A DNA stretch of 34,518 nucleotides from Candidatus Methylomirabilota bacterium (GTDB lineage Bacteria; Methylomirabilota; Methylomirabilia; Methylomirabilales; 2-02-FULL-66-22). The DNA is taken from assembly GCA_026387775.1 (NCBI GenBank), contig JAPLLC010000171.1:1-34518 (forward strand), written 5' to 3'. The translations under genes were made by a program, and so were the position numbers. The notes under the pieces are model-generated. The model saw only the letters and a program-made list of their open reading frames with translations, was not told the origin of the DNA and made no database searches. Positions 26,706 to 34,518 of the stretch are shown here, piece after piece; the stretch's first letter is position 1, and the number at the start of each line of letters is the position of its first letter.

Positions 26706-26760
26706 GCCCCCGCTCCTCTGCTCCCCAGCACCCCTGCCCCTCCGCACCCAGCTCCCCCGC

Positions 26761-27786
26761 TCAGGGGAACACAACCACCGCCCGGCCCACGATCTCTCCC
26801 CGCTGCAACGCTTCCAGAGTGGCCGGCAGCTCCTCCAGGGCGACTCGACGGTCCACCACGGCCCGGATCCTCCCCGCCGCCGCCAGATCCACCGCCTGGA
26901 GCAGCTCTTCCAGTGTGTTTCCCACCGCCGCCGTGACGGTGATCTCCCCGATGACGAGCTGGAGTGGGCTGACAACGAGCTGGTCCGCGGAGTAGCCGAC
27001 GAACACCAGGCGGCCCCGCCGCCGCAGCGCGTTGATCGCCTCGCCCATCGTGGCGCGGACACCCGCCAGCTCGAACACCACGTCCGCCCCCTCGCCCCGC
27101 GTCTGGGCGCGAACTTCCTCCGCCACCGATCGCGTCCCGTCGAGGACGACGTCGGCGCCCAGCTCGGCCGCCTTGGCCCGGCGCGCCGCCGATCGGGTGA
27201 CCGCGATGACACGCGCCCCCGCCAGCTTGCAGTACTGGATCAAGCCAAACCCGACTCCCCCGGCCCCGTAGACCACCACCGTCTCCCCGAGCCGCACGCG
27301 GGCGATCGTCCCCGCAGCATGGATCGCCGTGGTCACGCTACAGCCGAGCGTCGCGGCCTCCGCCAGGTCCAGAACGGCCGGAATCCTCACCAGGTTCGCG
27401 GCGGGCACCACGACGTATTCCGCATAGCCTCCGTCCGCCGTGAACCCGTACTCCGCCACCACCTGCGGGCACAGGTTGGCGCGATCAGTCCGGCACCAGT
27501 GACAGCGCCCGCAGGTGGCGTAGTAGGAGACCAGAACCCGATCGTCCACGGTCACGCCGACGCTCCCCTCCCCTAATTCGGCCACCTCGCCGGCAATCTC
27601 GTGGCCCAACGTGAGCGGGGAGATCCCCAGGTTGAGCACCCCGTTCAGGAAGTGGAGGTCGGTGTGGCAGATCCCGGCCGCCTTCACCCGCACGAGAACC
27701 TCACCATACGCCGGCGGGCGAACCGCCACACTCTCCAGACTGAGGGGTTTCCCGGGACCGTGATACCGTGCCGCGCGCATGTTCAT
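26761..27786 (-). CDS. Zinc-dependent alcohol dehydrogenase (MDR superfamily)
   Basis: GICHTDLHFLNG, LGHEIAGEVAELG, structural Zn motif CGRCHWCRTDRANLC, VYGAGGVGFGLIQYCKLAGARVIAV. Confidence 0.93.
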   Translation of the reverse strand: MNMRAARYHGPGKPLSLESVAVRPPAYGEVLVRVKAAGICHTDLHFLNGVLNLGISPLTLGHEIAGEVAELGEGSVGVTVDDRVLVSYYATCGRCHWCRTDRANLCPQVVAEYGFTADGGYAEYVVVPAANLVRIPAVLDLAEAATLGCSVTTAIHAAGTIARVRLGETVVVYGAGGVGFGLIQYCKLAGARVIAVTRSAARRAKAAELGADVVLDGTRSVAEEVRAQTRGEGADVVFELAGVRATMGEAINALRRRGRLVFVGYSADQLVVSPLQLVIGEITVTAAVGNTLEELLQAVDLAAAGRIRAVVDRRVALEELPATLEALQRGEIVGRAVVVFP

Positions 27787-27862
27787 GGCAAGCCCCCCCG
27801 GGGCGGCGCGGACGCCTCACAGTCCGAACTCCCCGCCCCACACGACGCGCCCATATCGGATA

Positions 27863-27889
27863 AACAAAAAACCGCCACGAGGGGCGGTT
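27863..27889 (-). terminator. Intrinsic terminator of the TPP riboswitch expression platform
   Basis: Minus strand AACCGCC-CCTCGT-GGCGGTT followed by TTTTTTG, between the aptamer and the ADH start. Confidence 0.88.
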
Positions 27890-27894
27890 GCGGT

Positions 27895-28000
27895 GCGTTC
27901 GCTGTTCCCTACGCTGGCATTACCCAGGTCAGGTTCGAACGGTCGGTGAGGGAACCGCCCCACCCTCTCAGCCCGGCATCCCGGGCTCCCGTTTGGCTTT
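27895..28000 (-). ncRNA. TPP riboswitch (thi-box aptamer)
   Basis: Minus strand CGGGAGCCCGGGATGCCGGGCTGAGAGGGTGGGGCGGTTCCCTCACCGACCGTTCGAACCTGACCTGGGTAATGCCAGCGTAGGGAA contains the conserved CTGAGA, ACCTGA and GGGTAATGCCAGCGnAGGGAA blocks. Confidence 0.96.
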
Positions 28001-28007
28001 GAGATTT

Positions 28008-28037
28008 ACCCTAACATCCTTCCCCGACGGCCGTCAA
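28008..28037 (-). promoter_or_regulatory. Candidate promoter upstream of the TPP riboswitch
   Basis: Minus strand TTGACG-N18-TAGGGT just upstream of the aptamer. Confidence 0.4.
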
Positions 28038-28090
28038 GAGAAAGCCCTCGCTCCTCGCATCCGGGGCCGCGCAGCATCAGGCTCCGCGAT

Positions 28091-28882
28091 TCAGATCATC
28101 GCACGGTGAAGACCACCGTCGACGATCACCAGACTGCCGGTGATGTAGCTCGCGCGCTCGGACGCCAGAAAGGCCACCACGTCGGCCACCTCCTCCGGCC
28201 GCCCCATCCTTCTCAACGGAATCGCGCCGGTGGCTTCGCGCTCCGCCGCTTCGACAGTGGTCCCCTTGGCGCACGCGGCGTCCCGGAGGAGCAGCGTCTG
28301 CCGCTCGGTCAAAATCGGCCCCGGGCAGACGGTCGTCACCAGAATGTTGTGCGCCGCCTCTGCGTCGGCTAACGCCTTCATGACATTCAGGATGCCGGCG
28401 TTGTTCAAGCCGACCGGCATAGACAGCGGGCTCGGCTGGAGTCCCGCGACACCGGCGACGTTCACAATTCGCCCCCACCCGTTCCGCCGCAGATGTGGGA
28501 GGACCAATCGAGCCATGCGGAGGTAGCCGAAAAGCTTGAGCCGAAGGTTTTCCAGCCAGAGTTCCTCCGTCAGCTCGTCAAAGGGGATCCCGCGCGCGGC
28601 CCCGGCATTGTTCACGAGGATGTCAATCCGCCCCCAAGCCGCCGCCGTCATCTCGACCACACGCCCGGCCGCGGCGGGCTCCGTCAGATCCGCCTCGACC
28701 GTTAAGACTCGTCCGCCGACGATGGTCTCGAGCGCGCGCTTCGCCTCTGCGAGCGACTCTCGATTTCGCGCACACAGCGCGACATTGGCCCCCTCGCGGC
28801 ACAGACGCTCCGCCACGGCTCGGCCGATGCCGCGACTCGCGCCGGTGACGATCGCCACTCGTCCCGCTATCTCCAAATCCAT
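28091..28882 (-). CDS. SDR family NAD(P)-dependent oxidoreductase
   Basis: VAIVTGASRGIGRAVAERL, NNAGAARG, AFLASERASYITGSLVIVDGGLH. Confidence 0.92.
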   Translation of the reverse strand: MDLEIAGRVAIVTGASRGIGRAVAERLCREGANVALCARNRESLAEAKRALETIVGGRVLTVEADLTEPAAAGRVVEMTAAAWGRIDILVNNAGAARGIPFDELTEELWLENLRLKLFGYLRMARLVLPHLRRNGWGRIVNVAGVAGLQPSPLSMPVGLNNAGILNVMKALADAEAAHNILVTTVCPGPILTERQTLLLRDAACAKGTTVEAAEREATGAIPLRRMGRPEEVADVVAFLASERASYITGSLVIVDGGLHRAMI

Positions 28883-28976
28883 CTTTTTCTCCTGCTGACA
28901 CTGTTACCCCCCCCACAATGGGGGACCCGGCCACGTATCTCAGTCGATCGCCGATCGCGGAAACGTCGCGGGAGTC

Positions 28977-31793
28977 TCACCTTCCGGCGGGGCGAGCAGT
29001 GATCACGCGAATCACTTCGAGCAACTCTGCGAGCCGAACGGGCTTCCCGAGGATGCGGTCTACGAGCCCCTCCCCCGCCTCCCCATCGGGAAGATGCTCT
29101 CCCCATCCCGTGAGCAGGATCACCGGCAGGCCGGGTTTCCTGGCGCGCACGATCCGGGCCACGTCCCATCCGGTCATCTCCGGCATTCCCAGATCGGTGA
29201 GGACGAGCTCCGTCGGCCATTGCTCCAGATGCAGCAGACCCTGCGGACCGCTCTCCGCCTCCATCACCTGGTGGCCCGCTGCCCGCAGAAGACTCGCCAT
29301 GGTCTCACGCACCGCCGTCTCGTCCTCGATCAACAGGATGCGGCGCGGTGACCCCGCGACCAGCGCGGCCGGCTCTGCGGCCGCCGATGGCACACCCGCC
29401 GTTGCCTGCAGGCGTAAGGTCACCGTGGTGCCCACCCCTGGCGCAGATCGCACCGTCACACCTCCGCCATGCCGTTCCATGATCCCGTACACGACGGACA
29501 GCCCGAGACCCGTGCCCTTCACTCCTTTGGTCGTAAAGAATGGATCGAAGACGCGTCGGCGGACGTCCTCCGACATGCCGATCCCGGTATCCGTCAGGCT
29601 GCATTCCACCCAGGGCATGCCTCGCTTGTCTCGCTCGGCCACCGATCCGGCGCGCACCGTAAGCGTTCCTCCCATGGGCATGGCATCCACCGCGTTGAAG
29701 ATCAGATTCGTCAGCACCTCGCGGATCTCGGCCGGGTGACCCAAGACCTGCAGATTCGGGGCAAGGTCCGTCCCCACGCGAATTGTCGCGCCACGGCGCT
29801 GCGGTTCATCCTCCCATCGGGGGCGGGTGAGATCGACGGTTTCCTGGATGACCTGGGTGAGGTCCACCTGGCCGAGCGCGGACTGGACGCGCTGTCGGGC
29901 GAAGTCTTGGAGCCGCCGAACCACCTGCGCGCCGTCCATCGTGGCCCGCTCCAGCACGGCGAGGCCCTCGCGGACATCCGGATCCCGGACCCTGAACTTG
30001 AGAAGTTCCACCTGTCCCAAGACGGCGGCCAGCATGTTGTTCAGATCGTGGGCGATGCCGGCACTCATCTGTCCCAGGGCCCGAAGCTTCTCCGATCGGA
30101 CCAGCTCGTCCTGCGCCTGCTCGAGCCGAGTCACGGACTGCCGTAGCTGCTCGAACAGGCCCGCGTGCTCGATGGCGATGGCGGCGTGCACCGCCAGCGA
30201 GGTGAGGAGCCCCAGGTGCTCTTCGGTGAAGACGTACCCCGGACGCGTGGTGTGCGAGGCGAGCACCCCCAGCAGCCGATCCTGGTAGAGGAGGGGAACG
30301 CCGATGTTCGCGACAAGTTCGGTGAACTCTGGGACCCGATGGGGAAAGGCCTGATAGTCGTTCACGATCAGGGGCTGCCTCGTCTGGGCGACGATTCCGT
30401 TCACGCCTTCGCCCAGCCGGAAGGTCTGCTCTTTGATGAGGTCGACCTCCGTGCCACGGGCCGCCCCCAAACGAAGAGTCTGGGACGCGTCATCCCAGAG
30501 CACCACCTGTGCATGCGTGGTCCCCAGAACCTCCATGATCTGCTCGCAAATCAGGCGGAGCACCTCGTCGAGATCCAGGGAAGTCGTCAGGCTGTGGGCG
30601 ATCTCGTAGAGGCTCCTCGTCTGCCGGGCCGCCCGCCCGCTGGCTTCGTAGAGCCGGGCGTTCTCGATGGCAATGGCGGCGTGCGTGCCCAATAGACGGA
30701 GAAGCTCGCGGTCTTGGTCGCTGAACGCGTGCCCGGGGACCTGGGTATGCAGGTTCAGCACGCCGATGAGTCGGCTGTGGTACAGAAGGGGTTCGGCGAT
30801 CGCGGCGGTGATCTTGGTCTGCTCCAGGACCAATCGTCGCGCTTGCGGCCAGTTCTGGTAGTCATTCACACACATCCCCTCGTGGCTCGCCGCGACACTG
30901 CCGATGAGGCCTTCACCAGGCTGGATGGGATTCCCGCGCATGAGCGGGTCGAAGTGGGTCCAGACCGTGGGAACCACGGCCTGTATCGTGTCATCCCACA
31001 GACACACCGCGCCCCCCTCGGCCTCCACGAGCAGCCGAGCCCGCTGCAGGATCAAGTTGAGGACGCGTGAAAGATCCAGCTCCCGCGTCAGCTCGGCACT
31101 CACGGAGCGCACCGCTTCGAGTTGTTGCGTGCGCGCCTGGAGCGCCGCCTGAATCCGCTCCCGCTCTGCCAGCTCGCGCTGCGCCGCCGCGTAGAGGCGG
31201 GTGTTCTCGATGGCGATCGCGGCCTGATCCGCGAAAAGGCGCAGCAGCTCCCCGTCCCGCTCGCTGAAGGCTCGGCCCGTGTCCCCGTTGTGCAAGTTGA
31301 CGACACCGATCAATTGGTCGCGGTAGAGGAGGGGCTCGACGACACCAGCGGTGATCGGCGTGTGCTCGATGATCGGACGGAGCGCCCCCGGCCAGTTCCG
31401 GTAGTCGTTGATGATGAGCCCCTTGCGCTGCGCCGCAGCCGCTCCGCAGAGTCCCTCGCCGAGGCGAATCCGCGTTGTCACGCTCGCGAACGGCTGTTCG
31501 ATCCACACCCGCGCAGCGAGCGCCTGTGCTTCTTCGTCCCAGAGGAGAATCATGCCCCCCGCCGCCCCGATCAGGGCAATTGCCTTTTGCAGGATGAGTT
31601 CCAGTAGCGCTGTCAGGTCCGACGAACCGCCGGATGCGGCAAGACCGCCCGCATCGATAGCCGGTCCCCGGTCGTGGGAGCATTCGACCCGGTTGCCATC
31701 TGGTTGCGCCGATGCAGGCCCTTCCAGCGCCGCAATCCGGCTGCGCAGATGGACGATCTCGGCCAGGAGTTCGTCTTTTGTCTTCGTCGTCAT
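28977..31793 (-). CDS. Hybrid sensor histidine kinase with three tandem GAF domains and a C-terminal receiver
   Basis: Three GAF units each ending in HAAIAIE/QAAIAIE(N/H), HisKA GIAHDLNNMLAAVLGQVELL, HATPase (NLIFNAVDAMP, DTGIGM, GTGLGLSVVYGI), REC ILLIEDETAVRETMASLLRAAGHQVMEA...LVLTDLGMPEMTG. Start at MTTKTKDEL (31793). Confidence 0.93.
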   Translation of the reverse strand: MTTKTKDELLAEIVHLRSRIAALEGPASAQPDGNRVECSHDRGPAIDAGGLAASGGSSDLTALLELILQKAIALIGAAGGMILLWDEEAQALAARVWIEQPFASVTTRIRLGEGLCGAAAAQRKGLIINDYRNWPGALRPIIEHTPITAGVVEPLLYRDQLIGVVNLHNGDTGRAFSERDGELLRLFADQAAIAIENTRLYAAAQRELAERERIQAALQARTQQLEAVRSVSAELTRELDLSRVLNLILQRARLLVEAEGGAVCLWDDTIQAVVPTVWTHFDPLMRGNPIQPGEGLIGSVAASHEGMCVNDYQNWPQARRLVLEQTKITAAIAEPLLYHSRLIGVLNLHTQVPGHAFSDQDRELLRLLGTHAAIAIENARLYEASGRAARQTRSLYEIAHSLTTSLDLDEVLRLICEQIMEVLGTTHAQVVLWDDASQTLRLGAARGTEVDLIKEQTFRLGEGVNGIVAQTRQPLIVNDYQAFPHRVPEFTELVANIGVPLLYQDRLLGVLASHTTRPGYVFTEEHLGLLTSLAVHAAIAIEHAGLFEQLRQSVTRLEQAQDELVRSEKLRALGQMSAGIAHDLNNMLAAVLGQVELLKFRVRDPDVREGLAVLERATMDGAQVVRRLQDFARQRVQSALGQVDLTQVIQETVDLTRPRWEDEPQRRGATIRVGTDLAPNLQVLGHPAEIREVLTNLIFNAVDAMPMGGTLTVRAGSVAERDKRGMPWVECSLTDTGIGMSEDVRRRVFDPFFTTKGVKGTGLGLSVVYGIMERHGGGVTVRSAPGVGTTVTLRLQATAGVPSAAAEPAALVAGSPRRILLIEDETAVRETMASLLRAAGHQVMEAESGPQGLLHLEQWPTELVLTDLGMPEMTGWDVARIVRARKPGLPVILLTGWGEHLPDGEAGEGLVDRILGKPVRLAELLEVIRVITARPAGR

Positions 31794-31882
31794 GAAAGAT
31801 CTCGATGATTCGATGCGCGGCCGCAGCGGCGGTGCCCTCACAGGATCCCGCTCCCGCCCCATGCACACGTGTAGCGGCCCGC

Positions 31883-32650
31883 TTAGCTCATGAACGAGCC
31901 GCCGTTCACGTCGATGCAGGCTCCCGTGATGTACGACGCATCCTCAGAGGCCAGGAAGAGGATGGCCGCGGCCACCTCTTCGGGCTGCGCCGGGCGACCG
32001 AGGGGGATATTGCGCAGGATCTTCTCACGCTCCTCGGCGCCCCGCAACTCCCACTTCTTCGCCACTCGGTCCACCATGGTCGGGCCGGGCGCCACCGCGT
32101 TCACGCCGACGGCGTACGGACCCAATTCCACCGCGATGTGCCGCATGAAGGCCAGCATGCCGCCCTTGGCGGCGCTGTATTCCGGCCCCGACAGCCGGCT
32201 CATGTTCCGTCCGGCGACCGAGGCCACCATCACGATCCGACCGCGCCGGCGCTCCCGCATCTGCGGAACCACCGCCTTGGTCACCAGAAACGTTCCCGTG
32301 AGGTTGAGCTGGAGGCTCTTGGTCCAGCCGGCTTCATCCAGGTCGTCCAGCCAGCGGGCCATGGTGCCCCCGCCCGCATTGTTCACCAGGATATCGATGA
32401 CCCCGAACTCGGCCAGAGTCTGTTCCACGATCCGGGCGACGTCCGCCGCCTGGCTCACGTCTCCCACGGCCGCCAGGGCCCGACCCCCCTCCTGCTCGAT
32501 CCCCCGCACCACCGCGGCCACCGCCTCCGCATCCCGGCCGTTCACCGCGACGGCGCCCCCTTCCCGGGCCAGACGCTGCGCCGTGGCCCGCCCGATCCCC
32601 TTGGAGGCGCCCGTGATCAGGGCCACCCGATTTTGAAAACGCATCTTCAT
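31883..32650 (-). CDS. SDR family oxidoreductase (FabG-like)
   Basis: VALITGASKGIGRATAQRLAREGGAVAVNGRD, NNAGGGTMARW, YSAAKGGMLAFMRHIAVEL, FLASEDASYITGACIDVNGGSFMS. Confidence 0.93.
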   Translation of the reverse strand: MKMRFQNRVALITGASKGIGRATAQRLAREGGAVAVNGRDAEAVAAVVRGIEQEGGRALAAVGDVSQAADVARIVEQTLAEFGVIDILVNNAGGGTMARWLDDLDEAGWTKSLQLNLTGTFLVTKAVVPQMRERRRGRIVMVASVAGRNMSRLSGPEYSAAKGGMLAFMRHIAVELGPYAVGVNAVAPGPTMVDRVAKKWELRGAEEREKILRNIPLGRPAQPEEVAAAILFLASEDASYITGACIDVNGGSFMS

Positions 32651-32727
32651 CTCCTCTCCGATTCTTTGCCGCCTGGCCGCTGATTCATGCGGTGCCGCGC
32701 CGGTCATCCGCGAGGCGGAGGGGGGCT

Positions 32728-33582
32728 TCACGGCGCCTGCGGCTTCGGCATCTGTGTGTCCGTCTGGGCCAGCCCGATCTCGCGGCGGCTCAGCGTCGAC
32801 ACGATGCTGCCGATCTTGATCTCGGTCTTCATCAGCACGGGGGTGCGTTCCGCGTCGTTCGTCAGCCAGACGATCACGCGCCCCTTCTGCTGGAAGATTC
32901 CCTCGAACTTGAGCAGCGGCTCCACGATCAGCGTGTCGCGCCTCCCCAGAACCGTGTCCAGGGTCTCGTGGCCAAGTACCTTCACCTCCAAGTCCCAGTT
33001 CTTCCGGCTGGCGAACACCTTGGCCGTCACCACTCGCCCCTCGACCAGGGACAAACCTCGCACATAGTAGAGGATAGACAGCTCATCCAGTGCGCCCGGG
33101 CTGAGCGGATACTCCTCGTGGGTGTACTTGCCGTACTTCTCCGCCTCCTCCAGGCGCGAGATGCCCTTCGGCACCGGCGTGAAATCCAGGTAGCGGTAGG
33201 AGACTTGCCTCCTGTCGTGGTCGTACTCGGTGAAGCTGCTGTGCCGGTAGCGCCCCTCGCGCAGATGCTTCTCGAAGCGAAGCGCGCGTTGCGGGTTGAC
33301 CTCGAGATATGACTCATTCCGATCGTCTATGCGATAGAAGGCGGAGACGTATGGGGCCGACTGGGCGGTGGTCACGAGATGATATGCCTCTTGCCCATTC
33401 ATCTGCACGACCCCGCGAACCTCCAGCGTCGCCTGACCCGCCTTGATGCCCATCCAGGTTACATCATAGACGAGCCGTTCGCCCTCGCGGAACACCCGCA
33501 CCGTCTCCGGCGGCGGCGCCGCGGCGGCGCCGACTTCCCCCGCCAAGAGCCAGCCAACCGCGAGCAGAAACGCCCCGAGCAT
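32728..33582 (-). CDS. DUF3108 domain-containing exported protein
   Basis: MLGAFLLAVGWLLAGEVGAAAAPPPETVRVFREGERLVYDVTWMGIKAGQATLEVRG...; start inferred at the signal peptide (long ORF extends into the upstream gene). Confidence 0.82.
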   Translation of the reverse strand: MLGAFLLAVGWLLAGEVGAAAAPPPETVRVFREGERLVYDVTWMGIKAGQATLEVRGVVQMNGQEAYHLVTTAQSAPYVSAFYRIDDRNESYLEVNPQRALRFEKHLREGRYRHSSFTEYDHDRRQVSYRYLDFTPVPKGISRLEEAEKYGKYTHEEYPLSPGALDELSILYYVRGLSLVEGRVVTAKVFASRKNWDLEVKVLGHETLDTVLGRRDTLIVEPLLKFEGIFQQKGRVIVWLTNDAERTPVLMKTEIKIGSIVSTLSRREIGLAQTDTQMPKPQAP

Positions 33583-33634
33583 CGCCAGGCGCCTTCCACA
33601 CCGATCGCACCGCCGCTTCCAGGTTACCTCCAAC

Positions 33635-34518
33635 TCATTTCTCCCCGGCACGCAGGGCCAGCAACTCTCGCGCCGCGCGCGCCACGGCCTCGACGTCGAG
33701 GTCCCGCATGCATCGGTAGGTGTCCGCGATCCGGCACCGGCGCTGCAGACACGGACTGCATGGCAGGGGCTGCCGCAAGACCGTGCCGAGTCCCAGCGGG
33801 CCGGTCCGCGCCGGATCAGTGGGTCCGAACAGGGCCACGACCGGCGTCCCCATGGCGGCCGCAATGTGCATGGGACCCGAGTCCACGCTGATCATGAGAT
33901 CCACCGTCCCGAGCACCGCCGCCAGTTGTTTGAGCGAGAGCTTCCCGACCAGCGACCTGAGCGACGGCTCCATTCCCTGCGCGATCTCCCCCGCCACCCC
34001 CTCGTCCGCACCGCTCCCCGTCAGGACGACCGCCACCCCGTCGGCCGCCAACGACCCCGCGAGCCGCCGCCACCGCTCAACTTCCCACAGCTTGGTGGGC
34101 CAGCGCGTCGCGGGGTGCAGCACCACCCGCGGGCGCGGGCAATCCGCCAGCAAGTCCTCGGCGATCTTCAGATCCTGCGGCCCGATCGGGATCGTGAACT
34201 CGCGCACCGGCTCCCCGGCGTCGACGGCTGCGGCCAGGGCGAGGTAGCGCTCCACCGCGTGCACCGGCTGGGGAGGCACCGGCACCCGATGGGTGAGCGC
34301 CCACCGCGACCCCTCGCGCCCGTCGGCGAGGCCGACCCGGATCGGAGCCCGCGTCGCCAGAACGTAGAGGGCGCTCTTGAACAATCCTTGCAGGTCGAGG
34401 ACCGCATCATACCGCCGCCGCAGCACGCGCCGAAACGCCGAGATCTCGCGGAGCGTGGGCCGGATCTGCCGCCCCCGCCGCAACTGGTCGAGCCAGCGCC
34501 GCCGCCCCGAAACGATCA
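33635..34518 (-). CDS. Glycosyltransferase family 9 (ADP-heptose:LPS heptosyltransferase-like), 5' partial
   Basis: RRRYDAVLDLQGLFKSALYVLATRAPIRVGLADGREGSRWALTHRVPVPPQPVHAVERYL...RVVLHPATRWPTKLWEVERWRRLAGSL...DLMISVDSGPMHIAAAMGTPVVALFGPTDPARTGPLG; frame open through window end. Confidence 0.9.
   Translation of the reverse strand, partial: IVSGRRRWLDQLRRGRQIRPTLREISAFRRVLRRRYDAVLDLQGLFKSALYVLATRAPIRVGLADGREGSRWALTHRVPVPPQPVHAVERYLALAAAVDAGEPVREFTIPIGPQDLKIAEDLLADCPRPRVVLHPATRWPTKLWEVERWRRLAGSLAADGVAVVLTGSGADEGVAGEIAQGMEPSLRSLVGKLSLKQLAAVLGTVDLMISVDSGPMHIAAAMGTPVVALFGPTDPARTGPLGLGTVLRQPLPCSPCLQRRCRIADTYRCMRDLDVEAVARAARELLALRAGEK

Noticed and set aside
28880-28930. C8 tract with cccc...gggg near 28907-28923 as a terminator
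   Set aside because: Short stem with no T-tract; could equally be a homopolymer sequencing feature.
1-34518. CRISPR array, tRNA/rRNA genes, prophage or transposase
   Set aside because: No regularly spaced direct repeats, no tRNA/rRNA signatures and no transposase/integrase/phage proteins recognised on either strand.

Overview
High-GC bacterial chromosomal window with about 27 credible genes, mostly on the minus strand. From left to right:
- A branched-chain amino-acid ABC module (livM partial, livH, SBP).
- A lone Wzz/GNVR-type chain-length protein.
- A plus-strand carbohydrate ABC cluster (SBP, two permeases, IlvD/Edd-family dehydratase) with no ATPase.
- moaA, with an isolated nuoI-nuoB pair.
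- An MBL-fold (RNase Z-like) gene that appears broken by an internal out-of-frame deletion.
- A rhodanese, whose stop codon lies at the edge of a ~125-bp palindromic repeat.
- A sugar-isomerase-like TIM barrel and a divergent DSD1/D-threonine-aldolase-type enzyme.
- A class V aminotransferase, metH, and panE/apbA.
- A NitT/TauT/Thi5-type ABC transporter.
- A LuxE-LuxC pair and a Zn-alcohol dehydrogenase.
- Two SDRs flanking a 3xGAF hybrid histidine kinase.
- A DUF3108 protein and a partial GT9 glycosyltransferase.

The most interesting item is at 21.4-28.0 kb. A clear TPP (thiamine pyrophosphate) riboswitch with an adjacent terminator heads a minus-strand operon encoding ADH, LuxE, LuxC and a Thi5-like ABC transporter. 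This looks like a thiamine-controlled carboxylic acid -> aldehyde -> alcohol reduction/salvage module built from lux fatty-acid-reductase homologues, with no luciferase genes. The substrate assignment is speculative. Several intergenic regions also carry unusual hairpins or G-rich tracts. No tRNA, rRNA, CRISPR array or transposase was recognised.
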